Part shown: piece after piece, positions 40,658 to 51,691 of the stretch
Layout: each line of letters begins with the position of its first letter
Numbering within the stretch: the first letter of the stretch is position 1
NCBI RefSeq assembly: GCF_000428725.1
Contig: NZ_AUAM01000013.1
Location: 62,001 to 126,000 of the forward strand
From: Psychromonas aquimarina ATCC BAA-1526
Lineage (GTDB): Bacteria; Pseudomonadota; Gammaproteobacteria; Enterobacterales; Psychromonadaceae
DNA length: 64,000 nucleotides
Reading direction: 5' to 3'
The notes under the pieces: model-generated
Databases searched by the model: none
The model's input: the letters and a program-made list of their open reading frames with translations, nothing else
What the model was told of the DNA's origin: nothing
Translations under genes and position numbers: made by a program

Positions 40658-41566
40658 ATGTTTTTCAAAAACCTGCAAGTTTATCGTTTTACTCGTCCGT
40701 TAGAGCAGGACGCAGATGCTTTAGAAAGAAATCTTGAAGAGTTTAAGTTTAAAGCCTGCGGCAGTCAGGATGTTTCTAAACTTGGCTGGGTATTTCCAAT
40801 GGGAAAATCAGGCTCCATGTATACTCACCTGGCCAGTAAACAGATTCTAATCTGCCTGAAAAAAGAGGAAAAAATGTTACCTGCCGGTGTTATTAAGGAT
40901 CAGGTTAATGAACGTGCAGAAGCCATTGAGCTTGAGCAGGGGCGTGCACTGAAGAAAAAAGAGAAAGACAGCCTTAAAGAAGAAATTATTATGCAGCTGC
41001 TGCCCCGTGCATTCAGCCGTACTTCACAAACTTTCGCCTGGATTGATCCGGAATCAGACATGTTATATGTTGACGCCTCAAGCAGCCGTAAAGCAGAAGA
41101 GTTAATTTCACTGCTTCGTAAAACTTTAGGCAGTTTACCGGTTGTGCCGGTGCAGCTGAAAAACCAGGCTGATGTAGTTATGACCGACTGGCTGGCTGAA
41201 GGTAATATCCCGGCTAACTTTAAATTAGAAGATGAAGCTGAATTATGCTCGGCGTTAGAAGGCGGCGGTATTATCCGCTGTAAACAGCAGGATCTGCTTT
41301 CAGAAGAGATTAAAAACCACCTGTCTGCAGATAAATTTGTCACTAAATTAGCACTTAACTGGGCTGACAGCATCTCATTTATTATTGGTGAAGAGTTTGC
41401 ATTCAAACGCATTAAGTTTGCCGATGTACTGCAGGAGCAGAACGAAGATATCGATAAAGATGATTTTGCAGCCCGCTTTGATGCTGATTTTGCTTTAATG
41501 ACCGGCGAAATTAAACAGCTGGTTCCCGCAGTGATTGAAGCATTCGGCGGCGAACAAGCTTTGTAA
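40658..41566 (+). CDS. rdgC: Recombination-associated protein RdgC
   Basis: RdgC is a ring-shaped DNA-binding protein that modulates RecA. The ATG at MFFKNLQVYRFT is chosen, with AAGG 8 bases upstream; a GTG three codons earlier is less likely. The 302-residue protein has FKACGSQDVSKLGWVFP, FAWIDPESDMLYVDASS and the C-terminal acidic DKDDFAARFDADFALMTGE. E. coli RdgC has 303 residues. Confidence 0.96.
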   Translation: MFFKNLQVYRFTRPLEQDADALERNLEEFKFKACGSQDVSKLGWVFPMGKSGSMYTHLASKQILICLKKEEKMLPAGVIKDQVNERAEAIELEQGRALKKKEKDSLKEEIIMQLLPRAFSRTSQTFAWIDPESDMLYVDASSSRKAEELISLLRKTLGSLPVVPVQLKNQADVVMTDWLAEGNIPANFKLEDEAELCSALEGGGIIRCKQQDLLSEEIKNHLSADKFVTKLALNWADSISFIIGEEFAFKRIKFADVLQEQNEDIDKDDFAARFDADFALMTGEIKQLVPAVIEAFGGEQAL

Positions 41567-41580
41567 TTTAACAACCAGAC

Positions 41581-41617
41581 AAAAACCTCTGTGATTACTC
41601 GATTACAGAGGTTTTTT
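41581..41617 (+). terminator. rdgC terminator
   Basis: A 12-bp perfect stem AAAAACCTCTGT/ACAGAGGTTTTT with a 12-base loop ends in T residues. Confidence 0.9.
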
Positions 41618-41716
41618 ATTGTCTAAATTTTATATTTTACTGCAGCTAATCCGCACCGTTTCCTGCTATTATGCACCGCTAATAATCCCCATTAATTACA
41701 CAATGAGTTGAATATT

Positions 41717-42907
41717 ATGAGTCTTTCTATTTTTGGCAGTGCGACAGCAGAGAGTGCAACAAAAGCCCTTTTATTAGGTTCAGGAGAATTAGGTAAAGAG
41801 GTTGCCATTGAACTGCAGCGTTTTGGTATTGAGGTCATAGCGGCAGACAGTTATGAAAATGCCCCGGCGATGCAGATTGCACACAGCTCACATGTTGTCA
41901 GCATGCTTGACGGTGAAAAATTAGAGCAGATTATCCGCGCTGAAAAGCCTGATTATATCATTCCGGAAGTTGAAGCTATTGCAACCGAGACCTTAGTAGC
42001 ATTAGAAGCTGACGGTTTCAATATTGTTCCCAGTGCACGCGCTACAAAATTAACCATGGACAGAGAAGGTATCCGCCGTCTCACAGCAGAAACACTGGGC
42101 GTTAAAACATCTCCTTACATATTTACAGACTCAAAAGAAGAATACCTGCAGGCAGTTAAAACTGTCGGCATTCCCTGCGTAGTTAAACCGGTAATGAGCA
42201 GCTCAGGTAAAGGGCAGAGTATTATTAAATCGCAAGATGATTTACAAGCAGCCTGGACTTACTCGCAGGAAGGCGGCCGCAGCGGCGCCGGACGGGTCAT
42301 TATTGAAGGTTTTGTTCCCTTTGATTATGAAATTACCCTGCTGACGGTCAGCGCTGTTGACGGAGTGCACTTTTGTGCGCCAATCGGGCATCGTCAGGAA
42401 AATGGCGATTACCGCGAATCCTGGCAGCCGCAGCAGATGTCAGAAGAGGCTCTGAGCAAAGCACAGAATATTGCAGAAAAAGTCGTTAAAGAACTTGGCG
42501 GTTACGGCCTGTTCGGTATGGAGTTTTTTGTTAAAGACAATGAAGTCTACTTCAATGAAGTATCGCCACGCCCGCATGATACCGGATTAGTGACCCTGCT
42601 TTCTCAGGATGCTTCAGAGTTCGCTCTGCATGTACGCGCTGTTTTAGGCCTGCCGATCGGCGGTATCACTCAGTATGGTCCGACTGCATCCAGTGTAATT
42701 TTAGGTAACGGCAGTTCACAGGATATTAAGTTTGCCAATATCAGCCAGGCATTAGGCGCAGTACCGGGTTCACAGATGCGTTTATTTGCTAAACCGGATA
42801 TTAATGGTTCGCGGCGCTTAGGTGTCGCAATTGCACGCGGTAAAAATACCAGCCAGGCAGTTGAAAATGCCAGAAACGTTTCATCGAAAGTTGAAGTGAT
42901 TTATTAA
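41717..42907 (+). CDS. purT: Formate-dependent phosphoribosylglycinamide formyltransferase PurT
   Basis: PurT formylates GAR with formate and ATP in purine synthesis. The ATG at [13 protein letters not shown] is chosen over a TTG three codons upstream. The 396-residue ATP-grasp protein has [53 protein letters not shown] and [15 protein letters not shown]. Length fits E. coli (392 aa). Confidence 0.97.
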   Translation: MSLSIFGSATAESATKALLLGSGELGKEVAIELQRFGIEVIAADSYENAPAMQIAHSSHVVSMLDGEKLEQIIRAEKPDYIIPEVEAIATETLVALEADGFNIVPSARATKLTMDREGIRRLTAETLGVKTSPYIFTDSKEEYLQAVKTVGIPCVVKPVMSSSGKGQSIIKSQDDLQAAWTYSQEGGRSGAGRVIIEGFVPFDYEITLLTVSAVDGVHFCAPIGHRQENGDYRESWQPQQMSEEALSKAQNIAEKVVKELGGYGLFGMEFFVKDNEVYFNEVSPRPHDTGLVTLLSQDASEFALHVRAVLGLPIGGITQYGPTASSVILGNGSSQDIKFANISQALGAVPGSQMRLFAKPDINGSRRLGVAIARGKNTSQAVENARNVSSKVEVIY

Positions 42908-42930
42908 CTTAATCTACGGCAGATAAATGC

Positions 42931-42956
42931 AAAGGCAGCTTCGGCTGCCTTTTTTT
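42931..42956 (+). terminator. purT terminator with UUCG loop
   Basis: A 9-bp stem AAAGGCAGC/GCTGCCTTT is closed by a TTCG tetraloop and followed by T residues. Confidence 0.92.
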
Positions 42957-43045
42957 ATGCCAGAAAATAGGGTTAAAGATCAATTTTTATTAATAATCAT
43001 GCACAAACAGCAAATAACGCTTGAAATATAAACACAAAACAACTA

Positions 43046-43061
43046 CTGTCTAGTTATACAG
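43046..43061 (+). promoter_or_regulatory. LexA (SOS) box upstream of the SulA-like gene
   Basis: The 16 bases CTGTCTAGTTATACAG match CTG-N10-CAG with the CTGT/ACAG ends of strong LexA sites. The site is 24 bases before the start codon. Confidence 0.88.
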
Positions 43062-43085
43062 TGTTTTTACATACAGGTGTTTATT

Positions 43086-43496
43086 ATGTTAGCAAATTAT
43101 GTACAGATCAAAAACTCAACTTCCTCTTTAACTGAACTTTATGCAAAAGCAATTAATAAACAGTTCATTAACGTAAGTTACGAGCAGCAGAACTTCCATG
43201 ATTTATTAAGCCATCTAAATGAAGATAGTGATCCGCGCTGGATACTGTTTATTGCACCTCCCGGCAGACCTAATTTCAAGTTTCTACAGCAGGCCGGCAT
43301 TGATAAAAGCCGCGTTATCACCCTTGATGCCGACAAAGTAAAAGATGCGCTAGAGATGCTTAAAAGCACATTAAAAAGTAATAACTACGCAACGGTTGTT
43401 TCCTGGTTAAACAATGTGGATAACGATTTAAAGGCTGAACTGGAAACATACTGCAAAGCATCTGAAACAGACTGTTTTGTTTACTGTAAACAATAG
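43086..43496 (+). CDS. SulA-like SOS cell division inhibitor
   Basis: The 136-residue protein resembles SulA in its middle and end: DPRWILFIAPPGRPNFKFLQQAGIDKSRV aligns with the E. coli SRWQLWLTPQQ...QASGLPLTKV region, and SNNYATVVSWLNN with TGNYSVVIGWLAD. SulA binds FtsZ and halts division after DNA damage. The ATG has AGG 8 bases upstream. The LexA box directly before it strongly supports an SOS role. Sequence similarity is weak, so FtsZ binding is inferred. Confidence 0.75.
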   Translation: MLANYVQIKNSTSSLTELYAKAINKQFINVSYEQQNFHDLLSHLNEDSDPRWILFIAPPGRPNFKFLQQAGIDKSRVITLDADKVKDALEMLKSTLKSNNYATVVSWLNNVDNDLKAELETYCKASETDCFVYCKQ

Positions 43497-43559
43497 CGCC
43501 GCTGAATGAAAAAATTGGGTATAATAGGCAAAATTTATTAACAAGCAGGCCATTAAATA

Positions 43560-43763
43560 ATGTTTCAATACAGCGACAAAACCAAAAACTTAATCAATCT
43601 TATCGGCAGCGGTGATGCGGCTTACGTACCTAAAGCAATTACCTGTGCTATTAATACACTGGATGCAATTGCCGCTGATGAAAGTTTATCTGATAAGACC
43701 CGTGAAAATGCGGCCTTTGCCGCCGCTAATCTGGTATTAAGTGATTACAACGATAACGATTAG
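43560..43763 (+). CDS. yaeP: UPF0253 family protein YaeP
   Basis: The 67-residue protein matches E. coli YaeP in SGDAAYVPKAITC, LDAIAADESLSDKTRE and AAFAAANLVLSDY. It is acidic and has no known function. E. coli carries yaeP close to yaeQ; here yaeQ is 7.5 kb away. A bidirectional terminator follows. Confidence 0.88.
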   Translation: MFQYSDKTKNLINLIGSGDAAYVPKAITCAINTLDAIAADESLSDKTRENAAFAAANLVLSDYNDND

Positions 43764-43786
43764 TATCTCGAAGCTAATCTCAAAAA

Positions 43787-43817
43787 CAAAAAAGGAGCCG
43801 GCAGGCTCCTTTTTTTA
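43787..43817. terminator. Bidirectional terminator yaeP/serS
   Basis: The stem AAAGGAGCC/GGCTCCTTT with loop GGCA has A-rich and T-rich flanks and separates convergent genes. Confidence 0.9.
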
Positions 43818-43840
43818 TGGATGTTTGTTACAACAACTAT

Positions 43841-45136
<1,296 letters not shown>

Positions 45137-45523
45137 CTAACTCTTTAAAACTAATAAAGTGCCTACATATGCGGCTAAAATACAGACAACAACATTCAAT
45201 GCGACATTGAGCATCGCTTTGACTAATTCACCCTGCTGTAAAAGCAGTAAATTATCCATGGAGAATGTTGAAAATGTTGTTAATGCACCTAAAAACCCGA
45301 CACCGATTAACGGCCACCAGGGTGATGCGGTAATTGTTTCCTGCTGGACCAGCTGAAAAATGTAACCCATTATCAGCGAGCCTAAAATATTGACCGTAAG
45401 TGTAGCAAATGGAAAACCTTTTCCAAAGAGGCTTATCATGCCAATACCAATTAAATAGCGTAATGTCGCACCAAAAGCGCCGCCGCAGGCCACTAAAGCT
45501 ATATTTGTTATTATATTATTCAT
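45137..45523 (-). CDS. crcB: Fluoride channel CrcB/Fluc
   Basis: CrcB dimers export fluoride. The 128-residue protein has four membrane helices and the conserved GGAFGATLRYLIG, PFATLTVNILGSLIMG and GFLGALTTFSTFS segments, which include the channel Asn and Phe residues. No fluoride riboswitch was recognised in the 98 bases upstream. Its first codons lie in one copy of a 47-bp direct repeat. Confidence 0.94.
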   Translation of the reverse strand: MNNIITNIALVACGGAFGATLRYLIGIGMISLFGKGFPFATLTVNILGSLIMGYIFQLVQQETITASPWWPLIGVGFLGALTTFSTFSMDNLLLLQQGELVKAMLNVALNVVVCILAAYVGTLLVLKS

Positions 45524-45544
45524 AGAATTTGCTGCTGCCTTGTA
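45498..45544. repeat. 47-bp direct repeat, copy A (crcB start)
   Basis: This segment spans the first codons of crcB and its upstream edge and matches 39 of 47 bases of 45604-45650. Confidence 0.8.
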
Positions 45545-45603
45545 ACTTTTCTAAATCAGAAGTGAACGGAGCATAAAACAAACGCCCCGTATCAGCTGCT
45601 TAA

Positions 45604-45650
45604 GCGATATTTGTTATCATATTATTGATAGCGTTTGTTGCTGCTTTGCA
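45604..45650. repeat. 47-bp direct repeat, copy B (rarA end)
   Basis: This second copy lies across the last codons of rarA and beyond, in the same orientation, 106 bases from copy A. On the minus strand it could encode a crcB-like start (NNMITNIA) that stops at once. Confidence 0.8.
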
Positions 45651-46953
45651 GATTGAGCTGCTGCAGGTAATTGAGTTTATCTGAAATCTGTTTCTCAAAA
45701 CCGCGATCGCTGGCCTGATAAAACTGAGTGCCCTGCAGCTCTTGCGGCAGATATACTTCACCAGCGGCAAATGCACCGTCTTCATCGTGGGCATAACGGT
45801 AACCAAGGCCGTGATTAAGTTCAGCCATCAGTTTTGTTGGTGCATTACGAAGATGCAGCGGCACCTCAAACTCCGGCAGTTCCTTAACAGCCTGCTTAGC
45901 CTTAGCGAATGCGACATACACGGCATTACTTTTTGGCGCTGATGCACAGTAAACAATCGCCTGCGCAATAGCACGTTCACCTTCATAGGGGCCGACACGG
46001 GCAAAACAGTCCCAGGCATTAATAGCAATCTGCATGGCGCGCGGATCTGCATTACCAATATCTTCAGAGGCAATGGCTAACAAACGCCGCGCCACATACA
46101 GGGGATCACATCCGCCGGCTAACATACGTGCAAACCAGTAAAGAGCCGCATCGGGATCCGAACCGCGTACAGATTTATGAAAAGCAGAAATAAGATCGTA
46201 AAACAGATCCCCCTGCTTATCAAAACTGACGCCTTCCCGACCGGCAATTTCCATCAGCAGATCTAAACCTATGGTCAGATGCCCGCCACTGTCATCAGCC
46301 ATATCCGCCAGCAGTTCTAAATAATTAAGTACTTTTCGAGCATCACCCTGCACCAGCTGTGCAAGCTTATCTTTAACACCGTCGTCAAAGCGAATATGCT
46401 TTTCAGCTAAGCCGCGAGTTGAAGAGCAGGCCTGATCAATCACTGCACTTATTTCATCATCGCTTAGTTTTTTTAACAGATAAACACGCGCCCGCGAGAG
46501 CAGTGCGTTATTCAGTTCAAAAGAAGGGTTTTCTGTCGTCGCACCGACAAATAAAATAGTGCCGTCTTCAATATAGGGTAAAAAAGCATCCTGCTGACTT
46601 TTATTAAAACGATGTACTTCATCAACAAACAGCAGGGTTCTGACACCCGATGCCTGGTTCTGCTGCGCAATTTCAATGGCGGCGCGGATCTCTTTAATAC
46701 CGGAGGTTACCGCTGAAAGCCGCTCAACATGCGCCTGGCAGTAGGCCGCAATCAGCTCGGCTAATGTGGTTTTTCCGATGCCCGGTGGTCCCCATAAAAT
46801 CATGGAATGGGCGGCACCGCTTTCAAGCGCTTTACGCAGCGGTTTACCGACACCAACAATATGAGACTGACCGATATAATCAGCAAAACCTCTAGGACGC
46901 ATACGCGCGGCTAAAGGCTGAAAATCATTATTAAATTCGAATAGATCTCTCAT
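45622..46953 (-). CDS. rarA: Replication-associated recombination protein RarA (MgsA)
   Basis: RarA is an AAA+ ATPase of the clamp-loader group acting at stalled forks. The 443-residue protein has [17 protein letters not shown], Walker [11 protein letters not shown], Walker [16 protein letters not shown], the sensor 1 [10 protein letters not shown], and the C-terminal tetramerisation region with [15 protein letters not shown]. Its start overlaps the lolA stop by one base. The last residues fall in the duplicated 47-bp segment. Confidence 0.97.
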   Translation of the reverse strand: MRDLFEFNNDFQPLAARMRPRGFADYIGQSHIVGVGKPLRKALESGAAHSMILWGPPGIGKTTLAELIAAYCQAHVERLSAVTSGIKEIRAAIEIAQQNQASGVRTLLFVDEVHRFNKSQQDAFLPYIEDGTILFVGATTENPSFELNNALLSRARVYLLKKLSDDEISAVIDQACSSTRGLAEKHIRFDDGVKDKLAQLVQGDARKVLNYLELLADMADDSGGHLTIGLDLLMEIAGREGVSFDKQGDLFYDLISAFHKSVRGSDPDAALYWFARMLAGGCDPLYVARRLLAIASEDIGNADPRAMQIAINAWDCFARVGPYEGERAIAQAIVYCASAPKSNAVYVAFAKAKQAVKELPEFEVPLHLRNAPTKLMAELNHGLGYRYAHDEDGAFAAGEVYLPQELQGTQFYQASDRGFEKQISDKLNYLQQLNLQSSNKRYQ

Positions 46954-47564
46954 TAACGCTGATCATCAATTTCAACACCATCGGGAATGGTAAATTTAAA
47001 ATAACCCGTTTCTAATTTTTTATTCAGCGGCTTCTGTGTTAATTCAAACTCACTGCGCTGCCCCTGCGCTTCGATAACCACAAATTTACTAACATTATCA
47101 GCGTCGTTGAATTCAAAAACAAATGTGGTTTCCTGCTCCTGCTGTTTATTGTCTTTTACGGTAAACTGATTTTTATCTTTTTTAACCGAATAATCCGCCC
47201 ACTGCTGTTTATTCGCCCCGGACAATAAAACAAACGGCGTGCCCTCTATAGCATCACTTAAATTAATAATGCTGACCTGCTCAACAAACGGCGTGTAATA
47301 CCACATAGTTTTGCCGTCAGAAACAATCAGCTCTTCTTCTGGTGTCTGTACCTGCCAGCGGAATTTACCCGGGCGGGAAATGGTTAACTGCCCTTTGCTT
47401 TCATTTAATAATTTACCTTCCGGGCTGATGATTTTCTGTGAAAACAAAGCGTTAACCACGGAAAACTTTGCTAACTTTTCTTTCAGCAGCTGCGCATCAC
47501 TAGAAGCTGAAGCGGTCTGCGGCAGCGTTAATAAAACAAATAACAGAGAGATGATTTTTTTCAT
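46953..47564 (-). CDS. lolA: Outer-membrane lipoprotein carrier LolA
   Basis: LolA ferries lipoproteins from LolCDE across the periplasm to LolB. The 203-residue protein has a signal peptide (cleavage near TASA, residue 20) and the conserved beta-barrel with [34 protein letters not shown] and [12 protein letters not shown]. coli LolA precursor has 203 residues. It lies between ftsK and rarA, 3 bases after ftsK. Confidence 0.96.
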   Translation of the reverse strand: MKKIISLLFVLLTLPQTASASSDAQLLKEKLAKFSVVNALFSQKIISPEGKLLNESKGQLTISRPGKFRWQVQTPEEELIVSDGKTMWYYTPFVEQVSIINLSDAIEGTPFVLLSGANKQQWADYSVKKDKNQFTVKDNKQQEQETTFVFEFNDADNVSKFVVIEAQGQRSEFELTQKPLNKKLETGYFKFTIPDGVEIDDQR

Positions 47565-47567
47565 GAA

Positions 47568-50072
47568 TTAATCCTTCACTGGGGGTGGAGTAAGTACGTC
47601 ACGGCTGCTGTTTGCACCAGAGGGTGCGCTGACAACGCCCTGCGCCTGAAGCTGATCAACAAGGCGTGCAGAGCGGTTATAACCGATTCTGAATTTACGC
47701 TGAATGCTGGAGATTGATACTTTACGGGTTTCAGTTATAAATGCCACTACTTCGTCAAACAAGGAGTCAATCTCGCTTTCAGATTCCGCTTCTTCGCCCG
47801 GTAATAAAGTGTCTAATGAAGCATCGCCGTCAATAATCTCCTGGATATAATTCGGCTCGCCGCGTTTCTTCCAGTCGGCAACCACTTTATGTACCTCATG
47901 ATCATCAACAAATGCACCGTGAACACGGGTAGGAACACCAACGCCCGGCGGCATATATAACATATCACCATGACCTAATAATGTTTCAGCCCCCTGCATG
48001 CCTAAAATCGTGCGCGAATCAATTTTGCTCGATACCTGGAAAGCAATTCGAGTTGGAATATTGGCTTTAATCAAACCGGTAATAACATCTACCGACGGAC
48101 GCTGCGTTGCTAAAATAAGATGAATACCGGCAGCACGTGCTTTTTGTGCAATACGCGTGATCAGTTCTTCACATTTTTTACCAACAATCATCATCATATC
48201 GGCAAATTCATCAACCACCACCACGATATTCGGTAATTTAGTCAGCTCAGGTGCGCTGACATCCATGCTGTCACCCGGTTTCCAAAGCGGATCCGTTAAC
48301 GGTTCACCGGCATCTACTGCTTCCTGTACACGGCTGTTATAACCGGCAAGAGTTCGTACTCCGATTTCAGAGAGCAGTTTATAGCGGCGTTCCATTTCAC
48401 CAACACACCAGCGCAGTGCATTAGCAGCATCTTTCATATCTGTTACCACTTCAGATAAAAGATGTGGAATACCTTCATAGACACTTAACTCCAGCATCTT
48501 AGGATCGATTAAAATCAGGCGCACATCTTCAGGTGATGATTTATATAAAAGACTGACCAGCATACAGTTCACACCAACAGACTTACCTGAGCCCGTTGTA
48601 CCAGCGACTAACAGATGAGGCATTCTGGCTAAATCCACCACCACCGGCTCTCCGGAAATATCAGCACCAAGCACCATGCTCAGCGGTGATTTAGCTTCAG
48701 TGAACTCTTTACTGCCTAATACAGTCGATGAATAGACGGTTTCACGATATTTATTAGGCAGTTCTAAAGCAATCACAGATTTACCAGGTATCTGATCAAC
48801 CACCCGCACACTCATTGCAGACAGTGCACGCGCCAGATCTTTTTCCAAACTTGAAACTGTGCTTACCTTCATACCCGGCGATAATGCTAATTCAAAACGG
48901 GTAATAACCGGACCGGGCAGAACATTCACCACATCGGCTTTTATTTTAAATTCTAATAACTTAGCTTCCACTAAACGGGCGGCACTATCGAGCTCCTCCT
49001 GAGAAACTGGATGCGCTTTTTTATTCGGTCTGTCTAACAGATCAATGCTTGGAAACGGCGCTAAATCTGTATCGATTTTACGTTTAATAACCGGTTTAGC
49101 GTGTTCCGGAAGATGCGAGAAATCAGTCTTGGCTGGAACGGCCGGTTTCTCTGCAGCAGCCGCCTTTTCAGGAGCCTGATAAGGCGGTTCATCAAAGATA
49201 ATATCTTCTATATCAGGGATTTCATTATCTATTTGAAACGGCGCTTCAAGATAGTCTTGGTCACTATCGCGATGGTCAAAATCAAATGTCACCTCTTCTT
49301 GCGGTGCATCTGCCTGCTCCTGCTCAACAATACTCAAAGGTACAGGCTCTGCGGCAGCTTTGGCGGCACGCTTAGCGGGCTTCCTGGATTTTTTCGGTGC
49401 AGGACTATTGAGCGCTTCTTCAGCAGCCTGCTGCTTTAGACTTCGGCGCTGTTCGTTCCAGCGGCTGATGTGTGACGGTAACTGATAGAGCCAGGTAACG
49501 CCGGCAATTACAGCAGCACCTAGACCATCAATCAGGCGCAGCCAGGAAAAACCCAGCAGCAGTGTTGTGCCGGAAATCAGCAGAGTCAATAAAATAAGAT
49601 TAGCAGCTAACAGACTGAAAAAGCCCAGCATACTCTGGGAAATAATATCTCCAACCAGACCGCCGGAGGGGTAATAATGAAAGTCATTAAAATTCAATGA
49701 CGCTAAAGCCGAAGTGCTGAATACAGTAAAAATAAAACCAACAATACGAAGGCCCAGATTTAGAAAATCAATATCTAAACGAAACTGCGGTTTCCAGAAA
49801 AGAACCCAGGCAAAAGCGGCAATAACAACAGGAATAAAATACGCCAGCAGACCAAAAGCATAAAAAAGAATATCTGCTGTCCATGCGCCGACTCTGCCGC
49901 CGGCATTCTCAATTTCAGCAACCCACTGCTGCTGCGACCAGCTTGGATCTACCGGAGAAAATGAAAAAAGTGAAATTGAAACAAAAATAGCCGCAAAAAT
50001 ACTGATGATAATGCCGACTTCAAACAACTTTTGAACACCTGAGAGGTGATTAATCATATTAGTTTTCGTCAA
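47568..50072 (-). CDS. ftsK: DNA translocase FtsK
   Basis: FtsK moves chromosome ends through the septum and activates XerCD at dif. The 834-residue protein has about four to five N-terminal membrane helices (about 18-185), a short Pro/Ala/Glu-rich linker (about 215-340), the motor with Walker [14 protein letters not shown] and Walker [14 protein letters not shown], and the C-terminal gamma winged helix ([21 protein letters not shown]). E. coli FtsK is much longer (1329 aa) because of its linker. The start shown is TTG with AAGG 8 bases upstream; ATG at 50057 is the alternative. Confidence 0.96.
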   Translation of the reverse strand: MTKTNMINHLSGVQKLFEVGIIISIFAAIFVSISLFSFSPVDPSWSQQQWVAEIENAGGRVGAWTADILFYAFGLLAYFIPVVIAAFAWVLFWKPQFRLDIDFLNLGLRIVGFIFTVFSTSALASLNFNDFHYYPSGGLVGDIISQSMLGFFSLLAANLILLTLLISGTTLLLGFSWLRLIDGLGAAVIAGVTWLYQLPSHISRWNEQRRSLKQQAAEEALNSPAPKKSRKPAKRAAKAAAEPVPLSIVEQEQADAPQEEVTFDFDHRDSDQDYLEAPFQIDNEIPDIEDIIFDEPPYQAPEKAAAAEKPAVPAKTDFSHLPEHAKPVIKRKIDTDLAPFPSIDLLDRPNKKAHPVSQEELDSAARLVEAKLLEFKIKADVVNVLPGPVITRFELALSPGMKVSTVSSLEKDLARALSAMSVRVVDQIPGKSVIALELPNKYRETVYSSTVLGSKEFTEAKSPLSMVLGADISGEPVVVDLARMPHLLVAGTTGSGKSVGVNCMLVSLLYKSSPEDVRLILIDPKMLELSVYEGIPHLLSEVVTDMKDAANALRWCVGEMERRYKLLSEIGVRTLAGYNSRVQEAVDAGEPLTDPLWKPGDSMDVSAPELTKLPNIVVVVDEFADMMMIVGKKCEELITRIAQKARAAGIHLILATQRPSVDVITGLIKANIPTRIAFQVSSKIDSRTILGMQGAETLLGHGDMLYMPPGVGVPTRVHGAFVDDHEVHKVVADWKKRGEPNYIQEIIDGDASLDTLLPGEEAESESEIDSLFDEVVAFITETRKVSISSIQRKFRIGYNRSARLVDQLQAQGVVSAPSGANSSRDVLTPPPVKD

Positions 50073-50138
50073 AAGGTTAACCTTGTAATAAATATTTAAC
50101 TGGAAATACTACACCCAAATATTTTCGGTGCAAAATAC

Positions 50139-50849
50139 TTAATCTAAAAAATCATCGGGTAACTGGTCACGCAGGCGCAGCCATATTTTACCGCTGGCAA
50201 AGGCTGAATCTCTGACCACCTGCATTATCTGCTGCGAGTCGCCCTGCTCTATCGCCTGTTTAACCTGAGAATAAAAATCCAGCGCTATTGATTTAGCCTC
50301 AGTATTAGAAAAATAAAAAGTACCGACTTTACGATAAAGATCCTGCAGGCCGTTTAAAATTAAAACATAAATCATATTGTTAGAAGAAACAGCAACCTGA
50401 TGATAAAAGCGGTAGTCAAACTCAGTAAAGACTTCACTGCTGGCTTCAATGGGAGGGACATCCTCTAAAAATGACAGCACCGTTTCACGATTGTGTTTAG
50501 CAGCCATGCGCAGGATGATGGTACTGACATTAGTTCGCACCGACATTAACTGATCAATAAAATCAGCACGCCGGTCCACATCAAGACGAGTTAGCGTGCT
50601 TAAAATGTTAAGACCAGAGCTTTCCCAGAAGTCGTTCACCTTGGTCGCTTTACCATGACGTATGGTGATCCAGCCGTCTTTAGACAGGCGCTGCAGTACT
50701 TCACGCAGAGTAGTACGCGTAACGCCGATTTTATCAGCAAGCAGACGTTCAGCAGGTAAGTCTGAGTGAATTGGAATCGATCCGTTCCAGATGGATTCAA
50801 TCAGATACTGCTCGGCAACATCTGCAGGACCCTTTGCTTTCATAATCAT
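50139..50849 (-). CDS. fadR: Fatty acid metabolism regulator FadR
   Basis: FadR is a GntR-family regulator that represses fatty acid degradation genes and activates fabA/fabB, released by acyl-CoA. The 236-residue protein has the winged helix (about 9-75) with GVTRTTLREVLQRLSKDGW and IRHGKATKVNDFWESSGLNIL, and an acyl-CoA-binding domain with RFYHQVAVSSNNMIYVLILNG. E. coli FadR has 239 residues. It is divergent from dsbB. Confidence 0.95.
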   Translation of the reverse strand: MIMKAKGPADVAEQYLIESIWNGSIPIHSDLPAERLLADKIGVTRTTLREVLQRLSKDGWITIRHGKATKVNDFWESSGLNILSTLTRLDVDRRADFIDQLMSVRTNVSTIILRMAAKHNRETVLSFLEDVPPIEASSEVFTEFDYRFYHQVAVSSNNMIYVLILNGLQDLYRKVGTFYFSNTEAKSIALDFYSQVKQAIEQGDSQQIMQVVRDSAFASGKIWLRLRDQLPDDFLD

Positions 50850-51072
50850 TAATTTCTACCGCCCGTTTCTTATTATTTTTTTATAATACCACAGACATTA
50901 TTAAGCAGGAAAAATCGTTTACTTATATAGACCTAGAAGAAACAAACAATTGTGCTTATGTTATAAACAATTACAGCAAATAATCACCTTATTATATTGA
51001 AGTTCATTTATTTACAGCCGCCGCGGTGGTAATGTTAGAAAGTTAATTTATCTTATTATCTAGGAGTCAACA

Positions 51073-51588
51073 GTGTTATCAACATTAAAAAATCTCAGCA
51101 GACAGCGCTGGGCGTGGCTGCTGCTGGCCGCCAGTGCTTTCACCCTTGAACTGTGCGCACTCTATTTTCAGCATATTATGAAACTCGAACCCTGTGTAAT
51201 GTGCGTATATGAACGGGTAACCATGATAGGCATTGTATTTGCTGGGTTAATCGGCGCAGCGGCACCGCAGAATATGCTGATCAGACTGTCAGGGTTCTTA
51301 GTATGGGCAGTCAGTGCCGTGTGGGGGTTGTTATTAGCGATTGAACATACTGACTACCAGATGAACCCGTCACCTTTTGCCACTTGTGATTTTTTACCTA
51401 ACTTTCCAAGCTGGGCACCTCTGCACGAATGGCTGCCGTGGTTATTTAACCCGACCGGTGACTGCGCAGATATCGTCTGGCAGTTTCTAGGTTACTCAAT
51501 GCCGCAGTGGTTAATTGTCAGCTTCGGCATTTACTGCGCACTCTTCCTGTTTGTTGCGCTTACAGCATTATTACCAGACAGAAAATAA
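51073..51588 (+). CDS. dsbB: Disulfide bond formation protein DsbB
   Basis: DsbB reoxidises DsbA and passes electrons to quinones. The 171-residue protein begins at GTG with TAGGAG 7 bases upstream. It has four membrane helices and the two redox pairs: PCVMCVYER (Cys41, Cys44) and Cys105/Cys131 in the second periplasmic loop. Length fits E. coli (176 aa). Confidence 0.95.
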   Translation: MLSTLKNLSRQRWAWLLLAASAFTLELCALYFQHIMKLEPCVMCVYERVTMIGIVFAGLIGAAAPQNMLIRLSGFLVWAVSAVWGLLLAIEHTDYQMNPSPFATCDFLPNFPSWAPLHEWLPWLFNPTGDCADIVWQFLGYSMPQWLIVSFGIYCALFLFVALTALLPDRK

Positions 51589-51605
51589 TTTAATCTATCT
51601 GCATC

Positions 51606-51632
51606 AGCCCGGCATCTGTCCGGGTTTTCTTT
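51606..51632 (+). terminator. dsbB terminator
   Basis: A short stem CCCGG/CCGGG with a 7-base loop is followed by TTTTCTTTATA. Confidence 0.7.
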
Positions 51633-51691
51633 ATATCAAGCTCCTCATCCTTAACAGTTCTAGCATTCCAGCTCAGTATGATTTTATAGTA

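Noticed and set aside
45600-45806. 68-codon minus-strand frame over the rarA end
   Set aside because: It is a second frame within rarA and ends in the duplicated crcB-start segment; no ribosome-binding site.
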